Shown here one piece after another: positions 10,090 to 18,394 of a stretch of 64,000 nucleotides of DNA. The translations under genes and the position numbers were made by a program. A model generated the notes under the pieces. It made no database searches. It was not told the DNA's origin and was given only the letters and a program-made list of their open reading frames with translations. Each line of letters begins with the position of its first letter. Position 1 is the first letter of the stretch. The DNA is taken from the NCBI RefSeq assembly GCF_001027925.1, contig NZ_LECT01000017.1, positions 433,881 to 497,880 of the forward strand, given 5' to 3'. The stretch comes from Rhodopirellula islandica (GTDB lineage Bacteria; Planctomycetota; Planctomycetia; Pirellulales; Pirellulaceae).

Positions 10090-11415
10090 ATGAAAATCCT
10101 GCGAATATTCACGACCATCACGATCGGCCTTGCCATTGCCTCGACGGGGAACAGTGGCGATCTCAATTGGCCGCAATGGCGAGGCCCGGACGGGTCCGGA
10201 AAAACGTCCGCCACCCAAAGCGTGGCGCAGTGGGGCCCTGACACCAACGTGAAGTGGCGAACCGAATTGCCCGAGCCCGGCAACTCAACACCGATCTTGT
10301 GGGAAGACCTGGTGTTCGTCACCCAACCACTCACGGAATCGAATCAGCGCGCCATCCTTTGCTTCGATCGAGAGACTGGAAAGGAAAAGTGGCGACGCGG
10401 CGTCACCTACACCGAGAGCGAAGCCAGCCATCAAACCAATCCGTATTGCTCCGCTTCTCCTGTCACCGATGGCGAGCGCGTGATCGCTTGGTTCGGTTCC
10501 GCTGGGCTGGTCTGCTGGGACCTCGATGGCAATCAGCTATGGCATCGTGACCTGGGACGACAAGAGCACATGTGGGGATACGGTTCCTCTCCGATTCTGC
10601 ATGAAGACTTATGCATCCTGAACTTCGGCCCCGGCAATCGTGAATTCCTGGTCGCCGTTGACAAGCGCACGGGGGAAACTCGCTGGCAGCGTGACTCGCT
10701 CGACGATGAATCCGAACGCCAACTCAGCGGCCCAGAGAATGATGGCAATGCCAACGACTTCCAAAGCGACAAAGCACGCAGCGAACGCCTCCGCGGTTCC
10801 TGGAACACGCCCATCATGGTGCAAGCAAACGGCCACTGGGAACTGGTCGCAGTGCTGCCGAGACGTGTCAGTGGATATGATCCCGAGACCGGCCAGTTGC
10901 TGTGGACCTGCGGTGATGCGGCCCCCCTTGCCTACGCGTCGCCTGTGCTCTCCGAAGGAGCCATTGTGGCATTGGGCGGATACGGCGGCGCGTCCCTCGC
11001 CGTCACGACCGGCGGCCGAGGCGATGTCACCCCGACGCATCGGCTCTGGCACAAGCCCAAAGACAGCGGGTGGCTCGGCACCGGCGTTGCGCACGACGGG
11101 CTGATCTACGTCTGTGGGCTAGGCGGCGTGCTGAGTTGCTTGGACAGTGCGACCGGCGAAGAACTTTGGAAAGCTCGCGTTGGCAGCGGGGGGACTTGGT
11201 CCAGCATCACTCAAACGGAAGACGGGTTGATGTACTTGCTCACCAAATCGGGCACCACCACCGTCTTCCGCCCTGACCGCGAGCGTTTGCAACTGGTAGC
11301 GGAAAACGAACTGGACGAACCCAGCAACGCTTCCGTGGTCATCACCGATCGCGAAGTGCTCATCCGCACCGACAAAGCACTCTGGGCATTCGCGGAGCCC
11401 ACCGCAAACGAATGA
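10090..11415 (+). CDS. PQQ-like beta-propeller repeat protein, exported
   Basis: 441 residues from the ATG at 10090, which starts a signal peptide (MKILRIFTTITIGLAIAST). The mature protein opens with WPQWRGPDGSG, a hallmark of planctomycete PQQ-like propellers. Repeated blades are visible as DRETGKEKWRR, DKRTGETRWQR, DPETGQLLWTC and DSATGEELWKA. Such eight-bladed folds occur in quinoprotein dehydrogenases and in BamB. No dehydrogenase active-site residues were identified, so BamB-like scaffolding or an unknown quinoprotein role are both open. It is a single gene, with a palindromic element downstream rather than another cistron. Confidence 0.88.
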   Translation: MKILRIFTTITIGLAIASTGNSGDLNWPQWRGPDGSGKTSATQSVAQWGPDTNVKWRTELPEPGNSTPILWEDLVFVTQPLTESNQRAILCFDRETGKEKWRRGVTYTESEASHQTNPYCSASPVTDGERVIAWFGSAGLVCWDLDGNQLWHRDLGRQEHMWGYGSSPILHEDLCILNFGPGNREFLVAVDKRTGETRWQRDSLDDESERQLSGPENDGNANDFQSDKARSERLRGSWNTPIMVQANGHWELVAVLPRRVSGYDPETGQLLWTCGDAAPLAYASPVLSEGAIVALGGYGGASLAVTTGGRGDVTPTHRLWHKPKDSGWLGTGVAHDGLIYVCGLGGVLSCLDSATGEELWKARVGSGGTWSSITQTEDGLMYLLTKSGTTTVFRPDRERLQLVAENELDEPSNASVVITDREVLIRTDKALWAFAEPTANE

Positions 11416-11461
11416 GTGGCCTGTCCCAGCATCACAAGGCGCCTGAAACCAGCTTTGGCAG

Positions 11462-11592
11462 CTAGTGGTCTGTCAGGACTTGTTTTTAGGGTAGTGGACG
11501 AGGCCACGAGTCCTGAACTGGCGTCAAATCCAAGGACTCGTGGCCTCGTCCACTACGATCAACCCTCACTTTTAGCTGTGAGAGACCACTAG
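11462..11592. repeat. MITE-like palindromic element
   Basis: A 131-bp unit bounded by 10-bp inverted repeats CTAGTGGTCT (11462-11471) and AGACCACTAG (11583-11592). Inside is a perfect 24-bp inverted repeat, 11491-11514 against 11533-11556, containing GTGGACGAGGCCACGAG. There is no open frame. It lies between the PQQ gene and tRNA-Leu. It could be a miniature transposable element or a REP-type structure. Confidence 0.7.
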
Positions 11593-11758
11593 CACTTCCT
11601 GCACCTGTTCCCTGGTCAGATCCCAGATGTTCCGGCTACAATCGCCGCGAGATTGGCCGGCACTGTCACGCGATCAATGCATCCCGCGTCAGCCTCGTTG
11701 AGTGGGAAAAGCACAGTGACAACCGGCCCAAGCACGAAGGCACTGAAGAACAGCACCT

Positions 11759-11843
11759 GCCCAGGTGGTGGAATTGGCAGACACAGGGGACTTAAAATCC
11801 CCCGGACGTTTAGTCCTTGCGGGTTCGAGTCCCGCCCTGGGTA
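11759..11843 (+). tRNA. tRNA-Leu, anticodon UAA
   Basis: 85-nt tRNA with a long variable arm. The acceptor strands GCCCAGG (11759-11765) and CCTGGGT (11836-11842) pair, with A as discriminator. The anticodon loop holds CTTAAAA, giving anticodon TAA. The T loop reads GGTTCGAGTCC. CCA is not encoded. It stands alone between the PQQ gene and a convergent DUF3500 gene. Confidence 0.95.
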
Positions 11844-12052
11844 CTTCTCTGCGACGTCGCGGAACCGATTGTGAGACGCTCTGTTTGGCAGCGTTCAGTC
11901 GGAGATGGGCCCGGCTCAAACTTCTACGAAAAAAGCCGCTCCGGCGTGAGCGGTGAGCGCTGACGCCAGAACGGCTTGAGTTGATTCGCTGACCCAGACA
12001 GGATCCTAGCGAGCCCATTGACGGAACGAGCTCTCTGGGTGCCTGAGTTCGC

Positions 12053-13099
12053 TCAGGGAGCGATGGGCAGATCAAAGTCGCCCGACAAGTCTCGGTAAAC
12101 ACAGTGGATGTGGTTGGCGGGGTTGCCAGCCGGGTCGGCTTGCGTGTTCACGAATTCGATCAAGAACCGCTTGCCGCGCACTCGGTAGTAGTGGCCGATG
12201 CCAGGTTCGAGAGCACCCGCCCAGGCGAAGTGAACGTTGTTCCAACCGTCCGTTTCGATTTGCTGCGTTCGTTCAGCAGCGACTTTTTCCGGTGCGACAC
12301 TGACATACAAATCCACCACGTCACGCAGTTGTTTTTGTTGGTCAGGATTCAAACTGGAATAGGCGATCCCTTCCGGTTCTCCCACCGTCGGTTGTGGTTC
12401 ACCGGCAAAGCGAATCTCAGCGAGAGCTTCTTCTGCGATGAGTGCGACTTTGAGCTGCTTGGAATCCAGTGACTTGACCAGTTTGAACGCGAGCTGTTCC
12501 TCTTGGTTCAGAACGGCAGTTCCCTTGCCCAACGTCACACTGGTTTCGTTCTTCACCACGGCTGGATTGGTCGCCATGAACTGAGGCGTGGAATCAACGA
12601 CCTTCCCGCCCCGACAAACGAAGTTCAGCGACAGGTGGTGCCCTTCAAAGGACAAGCCCCAACTCGCGTCTTCGCCTTTTTCTGTGACGTCACCGAACAA
12701 CGTCACGTAGTAACGTTGCGGGTTGCGTTCCCAAGCCCCTTTGCCGGCTTCCATTTCGTTGAGGACTTCTTCCAGCAACATGATCCGGTTGGCTTTGCTG
12801 TAGCCAGCTTCACTGAGTGCCGAACGGAGAAGACGCAGCGCGGCGGTTCGCTGTGCATCGTTCATCTGCTCGAGCATCAGCCCCTTGCGTTCCTTCATCG
12901 GAATGAAGTGCCAGCCAACTCGCTTGGGCGAATCAAACGCCATCACAGCATTTGCTTTTTGATCCGGCGTCAGCGTTTCCACGAACGCGACAGCGAACGT
13001 CTGCATTTGTTCAGCGGGCGAGGCGGCCAATTTCCAACCCGCCAGCCCCAAAGCAGCAACGGCGGTAAGGGACAGCAAAGCAAAACGAATCTTGTTCAT
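12053..13099 (-). CDS. DUF3500 domain protein, exported
   Basis: 348 residues from the ATG at 13099; longer readings upstream lack protein character. The N-terminus is a signal/anchor segment (ALLSLTAVAALGLAGWKLA). The body matches the DUF3500 pattern seen in secreted proteins of planctomycetes and other environmental bacteria: AFDSPKRVGWHFIPMKER, then MLLEEVLNEME, RYYVTLFG, WGLSFEGHHLSLNF and, near the end, YYRVRGKRFLIEFVNTQ. The family has no agreed biochemical role. truB lies about 75 bp upstream in the same direction, so the two may share a transcript. Confidence 0.88.
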   Translation of the reverse strand: MNKIRFALLSLTAVAALGLAGWKLAASPAEQMQTFAVAFVETLTPDQKANAVMAFDSPKRVGWHFIPMKERKGLMLEQMNDAQRTAALRLLRSALSEAGYSKANRIMLLEEVLNEMEAGKGAWERNPQRYYVTLFGDVTEKGEDASWGLSFEGHHLSLNFVCRGGKVVDSTPQFMATNPAVVKNETSVTLGKGTAVLNQEEQLAFKLVKSLDSKQLKVALIAEEALAEIRFAGEPQPTVGEPEGIAYSSLNPDQQKQLRDVVDLYVSVAPEKVAAERTQQIETDGWNNVHFAWAGALEPGIGHYYRVRGKRFLIEFVNTQADPAGNPANHIHCVYRDLSGDFDLPIAP

Positions 13100-13175
13100 G
13101 GCGGGTCGATGACAGAGGGAGGGAATCGCCGAGCAATGGTTGCTCGGAGAGGAGGGAATCCGGCAAGGCGGGCTT

Positions 13176-14222
13176 TCAGCCACGTAGGGTAATTGATTCT
13201 GCCGACGGAAACACTCTCAACGGGTGCCACAATTTTCCATGCGGCCGAAGAATCGCGACCAATTCCCCCCATGGGCCGGACGAATCGGACGAGCGATCGA
13301 CTCCGATGCAATCGGAAACGCTGGTGTTTCGATCGAAGGTGTCGACCTGGTCGATGCAGCGAGTCCATTCCTCCGGCAACGGTTCGGCCGGTGCCTGCGG
13401 GGTGCCTGCGATCCGAATCCCTGCGTGCAGCATTCCGATTTGCTGGGCGTCCAAATCGATGGCTGGGAGGTGGGTCAGGCCTTCCACAGAGGGACGCATG
13501 AACTCCAGCATGGGCTGGGGAGATGCTTTTTCGCGGTCTGTGTCGTCGAACATGAACTCGCAATCGAGTGTGTCGCTCAAGCTGAAACGCCCGACCTCGG
13601 TGCGAACCAACTTCGTCATCACCGCGGCACATCCGCAGGCCGCCGCGACATCCATCCCAAGTGTCCGCAGGTAAGTTCCCGAGCCACAACGAACATCCAA
13701 ACGCATCATCGGCGGTTCGTACGAGACCAGCTTCACCGAATCGATCAGGATCCGACGCTTAGGCATTTCAAAGTTTTCCCCGCGACGAACTCGCTTGTGC
13801 GCCCGTTCCCCATCGACCTTGATGGCCGAATGAGCCGGCGGGGTCTGCTCCACCACACCATGGAAATCTTCCAGCACTCGCTCGATTTCAACGGCACTTG
13901 GCAACGTTGCATCTGCTTGCGTGACCAATTCCGATTCCAAGTCACCGGACTCGCTGGACACCCCCAGCTGAAAATCAGCAAGGTATCGCTTGCCGTGTTG
14001 AAGTACCCAAGGGGTCAAACGTGTGGCCGATCCAATCGCCAGCAGCACCAACCCTTCCGCCAACGGATCCAGCGTTCCCGTGTGCCCGACTTTCAATTTG
14101 CGAAGACCGAATTCGGCGCGCAGCCGACGCTGAGCACGGTTGACCAGGTCTCGAGAGGTGGCCCCCGGCGGTTTGTAGCAAGGCAAAAAACCAAGCGGGG
14201 AATGCTCACCATTGGGGTCCAT
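13176..14222 (-). CDS. truB: tRNA pseudouridine-55 synthase TruB
   Basis: 348 residues from the ATG at 14222. TruB converts U55 in the tRNA T-loop to pseudouridine. The catalytic block GHTGTLDPLAEG with the essential Asp is at residues about 43-54. Upstream GFLPCYKPPGATS and downstream GTYLRTLGMDVAAACG are the other conserved TruB motifs. The last 90 residues are divergent and may replace the PUA-like C-terminal domain. An upstream extension of 37 codons looks non-coding. The flippase-like gene lies about 115 bp upstream, and infC and rpmJ are elsewhere, so the usual infB-rbfA-truB context is not present. Confidence 0.95.
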   Translation of the reverse strand: MDPNGEHSPLGFLPCYKPPGATSRDLVNRAQRRLRAEFGLRKLKVGHTGTLDPLAEGLVLLAIGSATRLTPWVLQHGKRYLADFQLGVSSESGDLESELVTQADATLPSAVEIERVLEDFHGVVEQTPPAHSAIKVDGERAHKRVRRGENFEMPKRRILIDSVKLVSYEPPMMRLDVRCGSGTYLRTLGMDVAAACGCAAVMTKLVRTEVGRFSLSDTLDCEFMFDDTDREKASPQPMLEFMRPSVEGLTHLPAIDLDAQQIGMLHAGIRIAGTPQAPAEPLPEEWTRCIDQVDTFDRNTSVSDCIGVDRSSDSSGPWGELVAILRPHGKLWHPLRVFPSAESITLRG

Positions 14223-14336
14223 GGAAAAACGTCCATTCAAGGAATGAAAACAAAAAAGGGGATGAAGGAGCGACCACCTTCCCGCAACAGAACCTCGGAG
14301 CGATCTGGCGGCACACCCATCACACCGAGTCACCCG

Positions 14337-15560
14337 TCACACCGAAATGGTTCGCAAATAAAGATGACTGATCAGTGCCAAGAGGCTTTCGACCACGATG
14401 AACAACAACCGGGCGGTGATCACGCACAGCAGCGCATGGGTCGGATCAGTCACGGTGCCCAAAACGACCAACGTCACCCACTCGCGAACGCCCGCCCCAC
14501 CGGGCAGCAACGAAGCGAACCCCAACACCATGCCGAGGCTGATCGCGGCGGTGGCAACCGTCAACAACTCGTGGCCGGCAGGCAAACCATTGTAAGCCGG
14601 AATCGCTTTCATCACGCAGGCAAATGACAGCCCGATCAAACACCAAGACAACAGCGACCATCCCCAACCTGAGATCAATCGCGGCCACGTGATCGCGGAT
14701 GAAACCTCCGCCACCGCGGTGGACTGATTGGCGGAATCATCCGGCTGCGTCCGAGCCCGTCGTTTGCTGACCAGTTCGATCACACGCCGCATGACGGGCG
14801 GCAGCGTGGGAAGGCAAGCGACCACCGCCATCAATGATGCAGCCCATTTGACCCATGGAGGAAGCGGCGTCGACCACATCAGACACCCCGCCAGAGCACC
14901 GCCAACGGACATCATCAACAACGTTTCAAAGAACACGCACGTGGTCGCTCGACCGATCAAAGGTTGCCGGGAAGGAACGTCTCGCATCACGGCAGGCAAA
15001 CTGCCCGCCCGAGACGTGGACACCACCGCAGAAACACGAAGCACCACCACCATCGCTTTGCCAGGGATGTATTTCCCTGCATGGCCAAGCAACTGCGCCG
15101 CGGTGGCTCGAGGCAATGAGCACGGAACATGGAATCCACGCAGGGCTCCATGCAACACACAAGCGGGCGGCAGCAGGCCGGCCGCGTAAAACATCGCCGC
15201 GAGCAGGATCGATCCGAGCGAAACGTTTTGCCAAGTCGGCAGGGACCCCAGCAATCGAGTCCGTTCTTCGATCAGCGATTGTCGTTCGCCGGTCGAGACG
15301 TGGCCCTGCGGATCACCGGCAGTGCCCTCCGCAGACGCCTGGATCTGCCCGTCAAGGACCTCGAGTTCCTGGTCAATGACTTGGACACGAGCCTGAACGT
15401 CAGCGACTTCGGCGCGCCAACGTTCGACCGCATCCTTGGCCGCGAGGGCCAAACCCAGCACGACCAAGACAGCGATGACTCGTTTGGCCCAGCGCATCCA
15501 GCCAGCCTTCCGCCGCGCGGGAGCAGGCTCCCGCGTTTCGGATTCGGTGGTGTCAACCAC
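14337..15560 (-). CDS. Flippase-like (MprF N-terminal/UPF0104-type) membrane protein
   Basis: 407 residues from a GTG at 15560. The N-terminus is cytoplasmic and basic, then one membrane helix (VIAVLVVLGLALAAKDAV), a periplasmic segment with a coiled-coil look (VQARVQVIDQELEVLDGQIQ), then about six to seven further helices. Near the C-terminus is LLPGGAGVREWVTLVV, the PGG-G-RE signature of the lysylphosphatidylglycerol-synthase transmembrane domain family, and LLGHAGKYIPGKA is the matching upstream motif. In MprF this domain flips lipid; free-standing members are mostly uncharacterised. The inserted periplasmic coiled coil is unusual for the family. Lipid translocation is inference. Confidence 0.8.
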   Translation of the reverse strand: MVDTTESETREPAPARRKAGWMRWAKRVIAVLVVLGLALAAKDAVERWRAEVADVQARVQVIDQELEVLDGQIQASAEGTAGDPQGHVSTGERQSLIEERTRLLGSLPTWQNVSLGSILLAAMFYAAGLLPPACVLHGALRGFHVPCSLPRATAAQLLGHAGKYIPGKAMVVVLRVSAVVSTSRAGSLPAVMRDVPSRQPLIGRATTCVFFETLLMMSVGGALAGCLMWSTPLPPWVKWAASLMAVVACLPTLPPVMRRVIELVSKRRARTQPDDSANQSTAVAEVSSAITWPRLISGWGWSLLSWCLIGLSFACVMKAIPAYNGLPAGHELLTVATAAISLGMVLGFASLLPGGAGVREWVTLVVLGTVTDPTHALLCVITARLLFIVVESLLALISHLYLRTISV

Positions 15561-15595
15561 AGAATGTCAGCTCGGATCGTTGTGCCATCGGCCGA

Positions 15596-15871
15596 TCAGT
15601 TGTCAGCGAGAGGTTCTTTTTTCTCGGTGATCACTTCGGTCTTTTCCGACATTTCGGCGTTCAATTCGATGTAGCTGTTCCATTCTTCCGGCAGATTGTC
15701 TTCATGGAAAATCGCTTCCACGGGACATTCCGGCACACAGGCTTCGCAGTCGATGCACTCTTCCGGGTGGATATACAACATCTGTTCGCCTTCGTAGAAA
15801 CACTCCACAGGGCAAACGACGACGCAATCGGTGTACTTGCATCCCGAGCAGGGTTCAGCAACGACGTGCAT
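15596..15871 (-). CDS. fdxA: Seven-iron (3Fe-4S/4Fe-4S) ferredoxin
   Basis: 91 residues from the ATG at 15871, preceded by a GGAAGG-type ribosome site. The first cluster segment [20 protein letters not shown] and the second [17 protein letters not shown] match FdxA-type ferredoxins of the Azotobacter FdI class: Cys8, Cys16 and the distal Cys bind the 3Fe cluster, and the C-X2-C-X2-C-X3-CP block binds 4Fe-4S. It is a soluble cytoplasmic electron carrier. The last 20 residues are acidic/basic low complexity. It is divergent from the methyltransferase gene with about 200 bp between them for promoters. Confidence 0.93.
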   Translation of the reverse strand: MHVVAEPCSGCKYTDCVVVCPVECFYEGEQMLYIHPEECIDCEACVPECPVEAIFHEDNLPEEWNSYIELNAEMSEKTEVITEKKEPLADN

Positions 15872-16068
15872 GGTCTAACCTTCCAGTTTGATTGAGAAAT
15901 GGAACGACCCAACCAGATCGTTCTCGCACTATATCGGTTCAAGCAAGGCCGTAACTTCGATCAAAACAAACCTGCTCTGATCGACTATCCTCGCAGTTCC
16001 CCTATTTTGCCACTTCCGCCGTCTCCGGCAAACCCGCCTCCATCGACAATTTGGTCACTTTCAACCTG

Positions 16069-17469
16069 ATGCAAGCTTCTTCCACCCGTTGGCAAATTCG
16101 CACTCGCCCCAATCGCCACTACCCATTTCTCTCGCGGCACCCTTGGGTCATGGCCAATGCACTGGCGCACAACACGCTCCGGGAAGTGCCCTCCGAGGGC
16201 AATTTCAATGAAATTGCCCCGCTGCCGGTGGATTCTTCGTCCGTGGATTCTTTGCCCAATGAATCGGTGCCTGCGGATCCCGACTCCGTCTCGGATGCCC
16301 CCTCGGAAGAATCGGTGGATTCCGGGCCGGGTGACCACCAACGACGGCTTCCGGCTTGCGGCGACGTGATCGATTTGCTCGATCACGACGGCAACTGGGT
16401 CGCTCGCGGCTTGATCAATCCAGGCAGTCGGCTTCGGATTCGGCTGTATGCCTTTTCATCCGAAGAACAAATCGACGACGCATTGTGGGCGGAGCGAATC
16501 GAACAGGCGGTTGCACGGCGACGATTGGCCGGCTCCCCCAACCCACAGGGCGGCGAGCGTTTGATTTTCAGTGAATCCGACCGAATGAGCGGGCTGATCG
16601 TCGATCGTTACGCGGATTGCTTGAGCGTCCAAATCACTGGCGGCGTGCTGATCCCTCGTGCCGCGATGCTGATCCGCGAAGTCACCGCGGCGGCGGCCCG
16701 TCATCAGACGCCGTGCCAAAGAATCTTGGTTCGCATGGACGACGCCACCGTCAAACACGAAGGCGTCTCCGCCGAAACGTTGGCTGACCTGCAAGCGCTC
16801 ACGACGCTGGACAGTCAAGCCGACCCGACCGTTTGGTACCAACACAACGGCCTGGAGATGGCCATCGATTTGCAGGACGGCCAGAAGACCGGCGGCTACC
16901 TTGACCAACAACTCAACCATGCCGCTGCGGCGAGTTACATGACCAACCGCCGCGTGCTGGATGTTTGCACCTACACCGGCGGCTTTGCGTTGGCGGCTGC
17001 CCGTGCCGGCGCCCAACAAGTCGTTGCGCTCGACAGCAGCGAACGGGCACTTGAGATCGCCAAGCGGAATGCCGAACGCAACCAGCTCGGCAACATTCAA
17101 TTCGATCAAGGCGATTGCTTCGACGACTTGAAAGAACGCCGCGAACGGGGTGAGAAGTTTGACGCGATCATCCTGGACCCCCCGAGGTTCGCTGGTTCTC
17201 GCAATCAAACCAATGCGGCGTTGCGGGCTTACACGCGGCTGAATGCGTCGGCGGTTGACCTGCTGCCCCCGGGCGGAATTTTGGTGACCTGCAGCTGCTC
17301 AGGACGTGTGTCTCGAGCCGACTTTCTCAACATGCTCGTTGATGTGGGACGCAAGCGTGGTCGTGACCTCGTGGTGCTAGAAAGTCGCGGCCCCTCCCCC
17401 GACCACGTCTTCGCTGTCTCGTGCCCCGAGAGTGATTACCTAAAGTGCATCATTGTTCAGGTGATGTGA
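16069..17469 (+). CDS. RlmI-family class I rRNA cytosine methyltransferase
   Basis: 466 residues from ATG 16069 (a TTG 18 bp earlier is possible). RlmI/RlmO-type enzymes make m5C in 23S rRNA using SAM. A PUA-like N-terminus (FLSRHPWVMAN, then GDVIDLLDHDGNWVARGLIN), the EEHE-like linker, and a Rossmann methyltransferase follow: motif I VCTYTGGFALAAARAG, motif IV LDPPRF, and the catalytic-cysteine block TCSCSG. Within the PUA domain, residues about 36-93 are an acidic Ser/Pro/Asp-rich insertion that ordinary RlmI proteins do not have. A good intrinsic terminator follows the stop. Confidence 0.88.
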   Translation: MQASSTRWQIRTRPNRHYPFLSRHPWVMANALAHNTLREVPSEGNFNEIAPLPVDSSSVDSLPNESVPADPDSVSDAPSEESVDSGPGDHQRRLPACGDVIDLLDHDGNWVARGLINPGSRLRIRLYAFSSEEQIDDALWAERIEQAVARRRLAGSPNPQGGERLIFSESDRMSGLIVDRYADCLSVQITGGVLIPRAAMLIREVTAAAARHQTPCQRILVRMDDATVKHEGVSAETLADLQALTTLDSQADPTVWYQHNGLEMAIDLQDGQKTGGYLDQQLNHAAAASYMTNRRVLDVCTYTGGFALAAARAGAQQVVALDSSERALEIAKRNAERNQLGNIQFDQGDCFDDLKERRERGEKFDAIILDPPRFAGSRNQTNAALRAYTRLNASAVDLLPPGGILVTCSCSGRVSRADFLNMLVDVGRKRGRDLVVLESRGPSPDHVFAVSCPESDYLKCIIVQVM

Positions 17470-17484
17470 TACGATTGCGAATTC

Positions 17485-17518
17485 GCAATCTTTCCTGAAG
17501 GAAAGTTGCGGTTTTTTG
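17485..17518 (+). terminator. Intrinsic terminator after the RlmI-like gene
   Basis: GCAATCTTTCC (17485-17495) pairs with GGAAAGTTGC (17500-17509) with one bulge and a TGAA loop, followed by GGTTTTTT. Confidence 0.75.
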
Positions 17519-17665
17519 CTGCGGGGTAGGATCGCGGTTCACGCATTTGAACTATAACGGACGTGTACTTGTGACGGCTTGGAAGTCAGCTTTTCTACTC
17601 TGCGTTTGGCTTGTTTTTCTTCAACGCCCATCAATCGTAAGCATCACTCCAGATCGAGGCCCGCG

Positions 17666-18328
17666 GTGTCCAGCGTAACGATCAAAGTCCTGCACGGTGC
17701 CGACCGTGGAAAGGTCTTCGAGGGGATCGAGCCTCCCCTGACCATTGGACGAGAGGAGGGCAACGACATCCAGCTCAATGACGAGCGGGTCAGTCGCTGC
17801 CATCTCAAGATTCAAAGGGACAACGAACGGTTGGTGTTGACCGATTTGGATAGTACCAACGGTACCAAGGTCAACGGAGCGGAATGCCAGCTGAAGATTC
17901 TGCGGCACGGCGATTTGGTTGCGGTCGGCCGCAGCCTGCTGTTGCTGGGATCCGAGGAGCAGATCGCGGCGCGACTGCAGGCGATCGGCGGAGGAAGCAA
18001 GGGTGCGATCCAGCGCGACGTGAAGTCGTCCGACGAATCCATGGCGGTGGATCTTCGCCAGGACCCAAAGTCACCGCTTCCGGTCGATGCGTTGCATGTG
18101 GAAGATCTGCCGGCAATCCCGGACGATTTGACCCCTGGCCAGAAAGCCCAGCTCTGTGAGATTTTGGATTACCTACAATCACGACTGGAAAGATTGATCG
18201 AATCGGCGACCACGCAGGAAGAATCGGAACAGGTTCTGCTGCAACAAGCCGCCTGGCAACGCCTGCTCGACGTCCAATCGCGACTGGCGACCCTGAACCG
18301 AAAAATCACCGATCCGCAGTGGCCCTGA
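17666..18328 (+). CDS. FHA domain protein
   Basis: 220 residues from a GTG at 17666, chosen because GAGG lies six bases upstream; a longer TTG-start reading adds an implausible Arg/Ser-rich leader. The FHA fold occupies residues about 1-95: LTIGREEGNDI, the phosphothreonine-contact Arg, VSRCHLKI, then DLDSTNGTKVNG. Such domains bind phosphothreonine peptides, so a role with Ser/Thr kinases (abundant in planctomycetes) is likely. The C-terminal 90 residues are helical, perhaps a dimerising coiled coil. The next gene begins 67 bp downstream and may be co-transcribed. Confidence 0.88.
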   Translation: MSSVTIKVLHGADRGKVFEGIEPPLTIGREEGNDIQLNDERVSRCHLKIQRDNERLVLTDLDSTNGTKVNGAECQLKILRHGDLVAVGRSLLLLGSEEQIAARLQAIGGGSKGAIQRDVKSSDESMAVDLRQDPKSPLPVDALHVEDLPAIPDDLTPGQKAQLCEILDYLQSRLERLIESATTQEESEQVLLQQAAWQRLLDVQSRLATLNRKITDPQWP

Positions 18329-18394
18329 GCATCCAGTTCTCCCGGGCCGACTGCCGGAATCGCTTCCGAGTCATCGACCCACGAAAGAACACCG

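Noticed and set aside
13224..14627. 467-codon frame on the plus strand over truB
   Set aside because: It overlaps truB and the flippase-like gene, both with family motifs on the minus strand.
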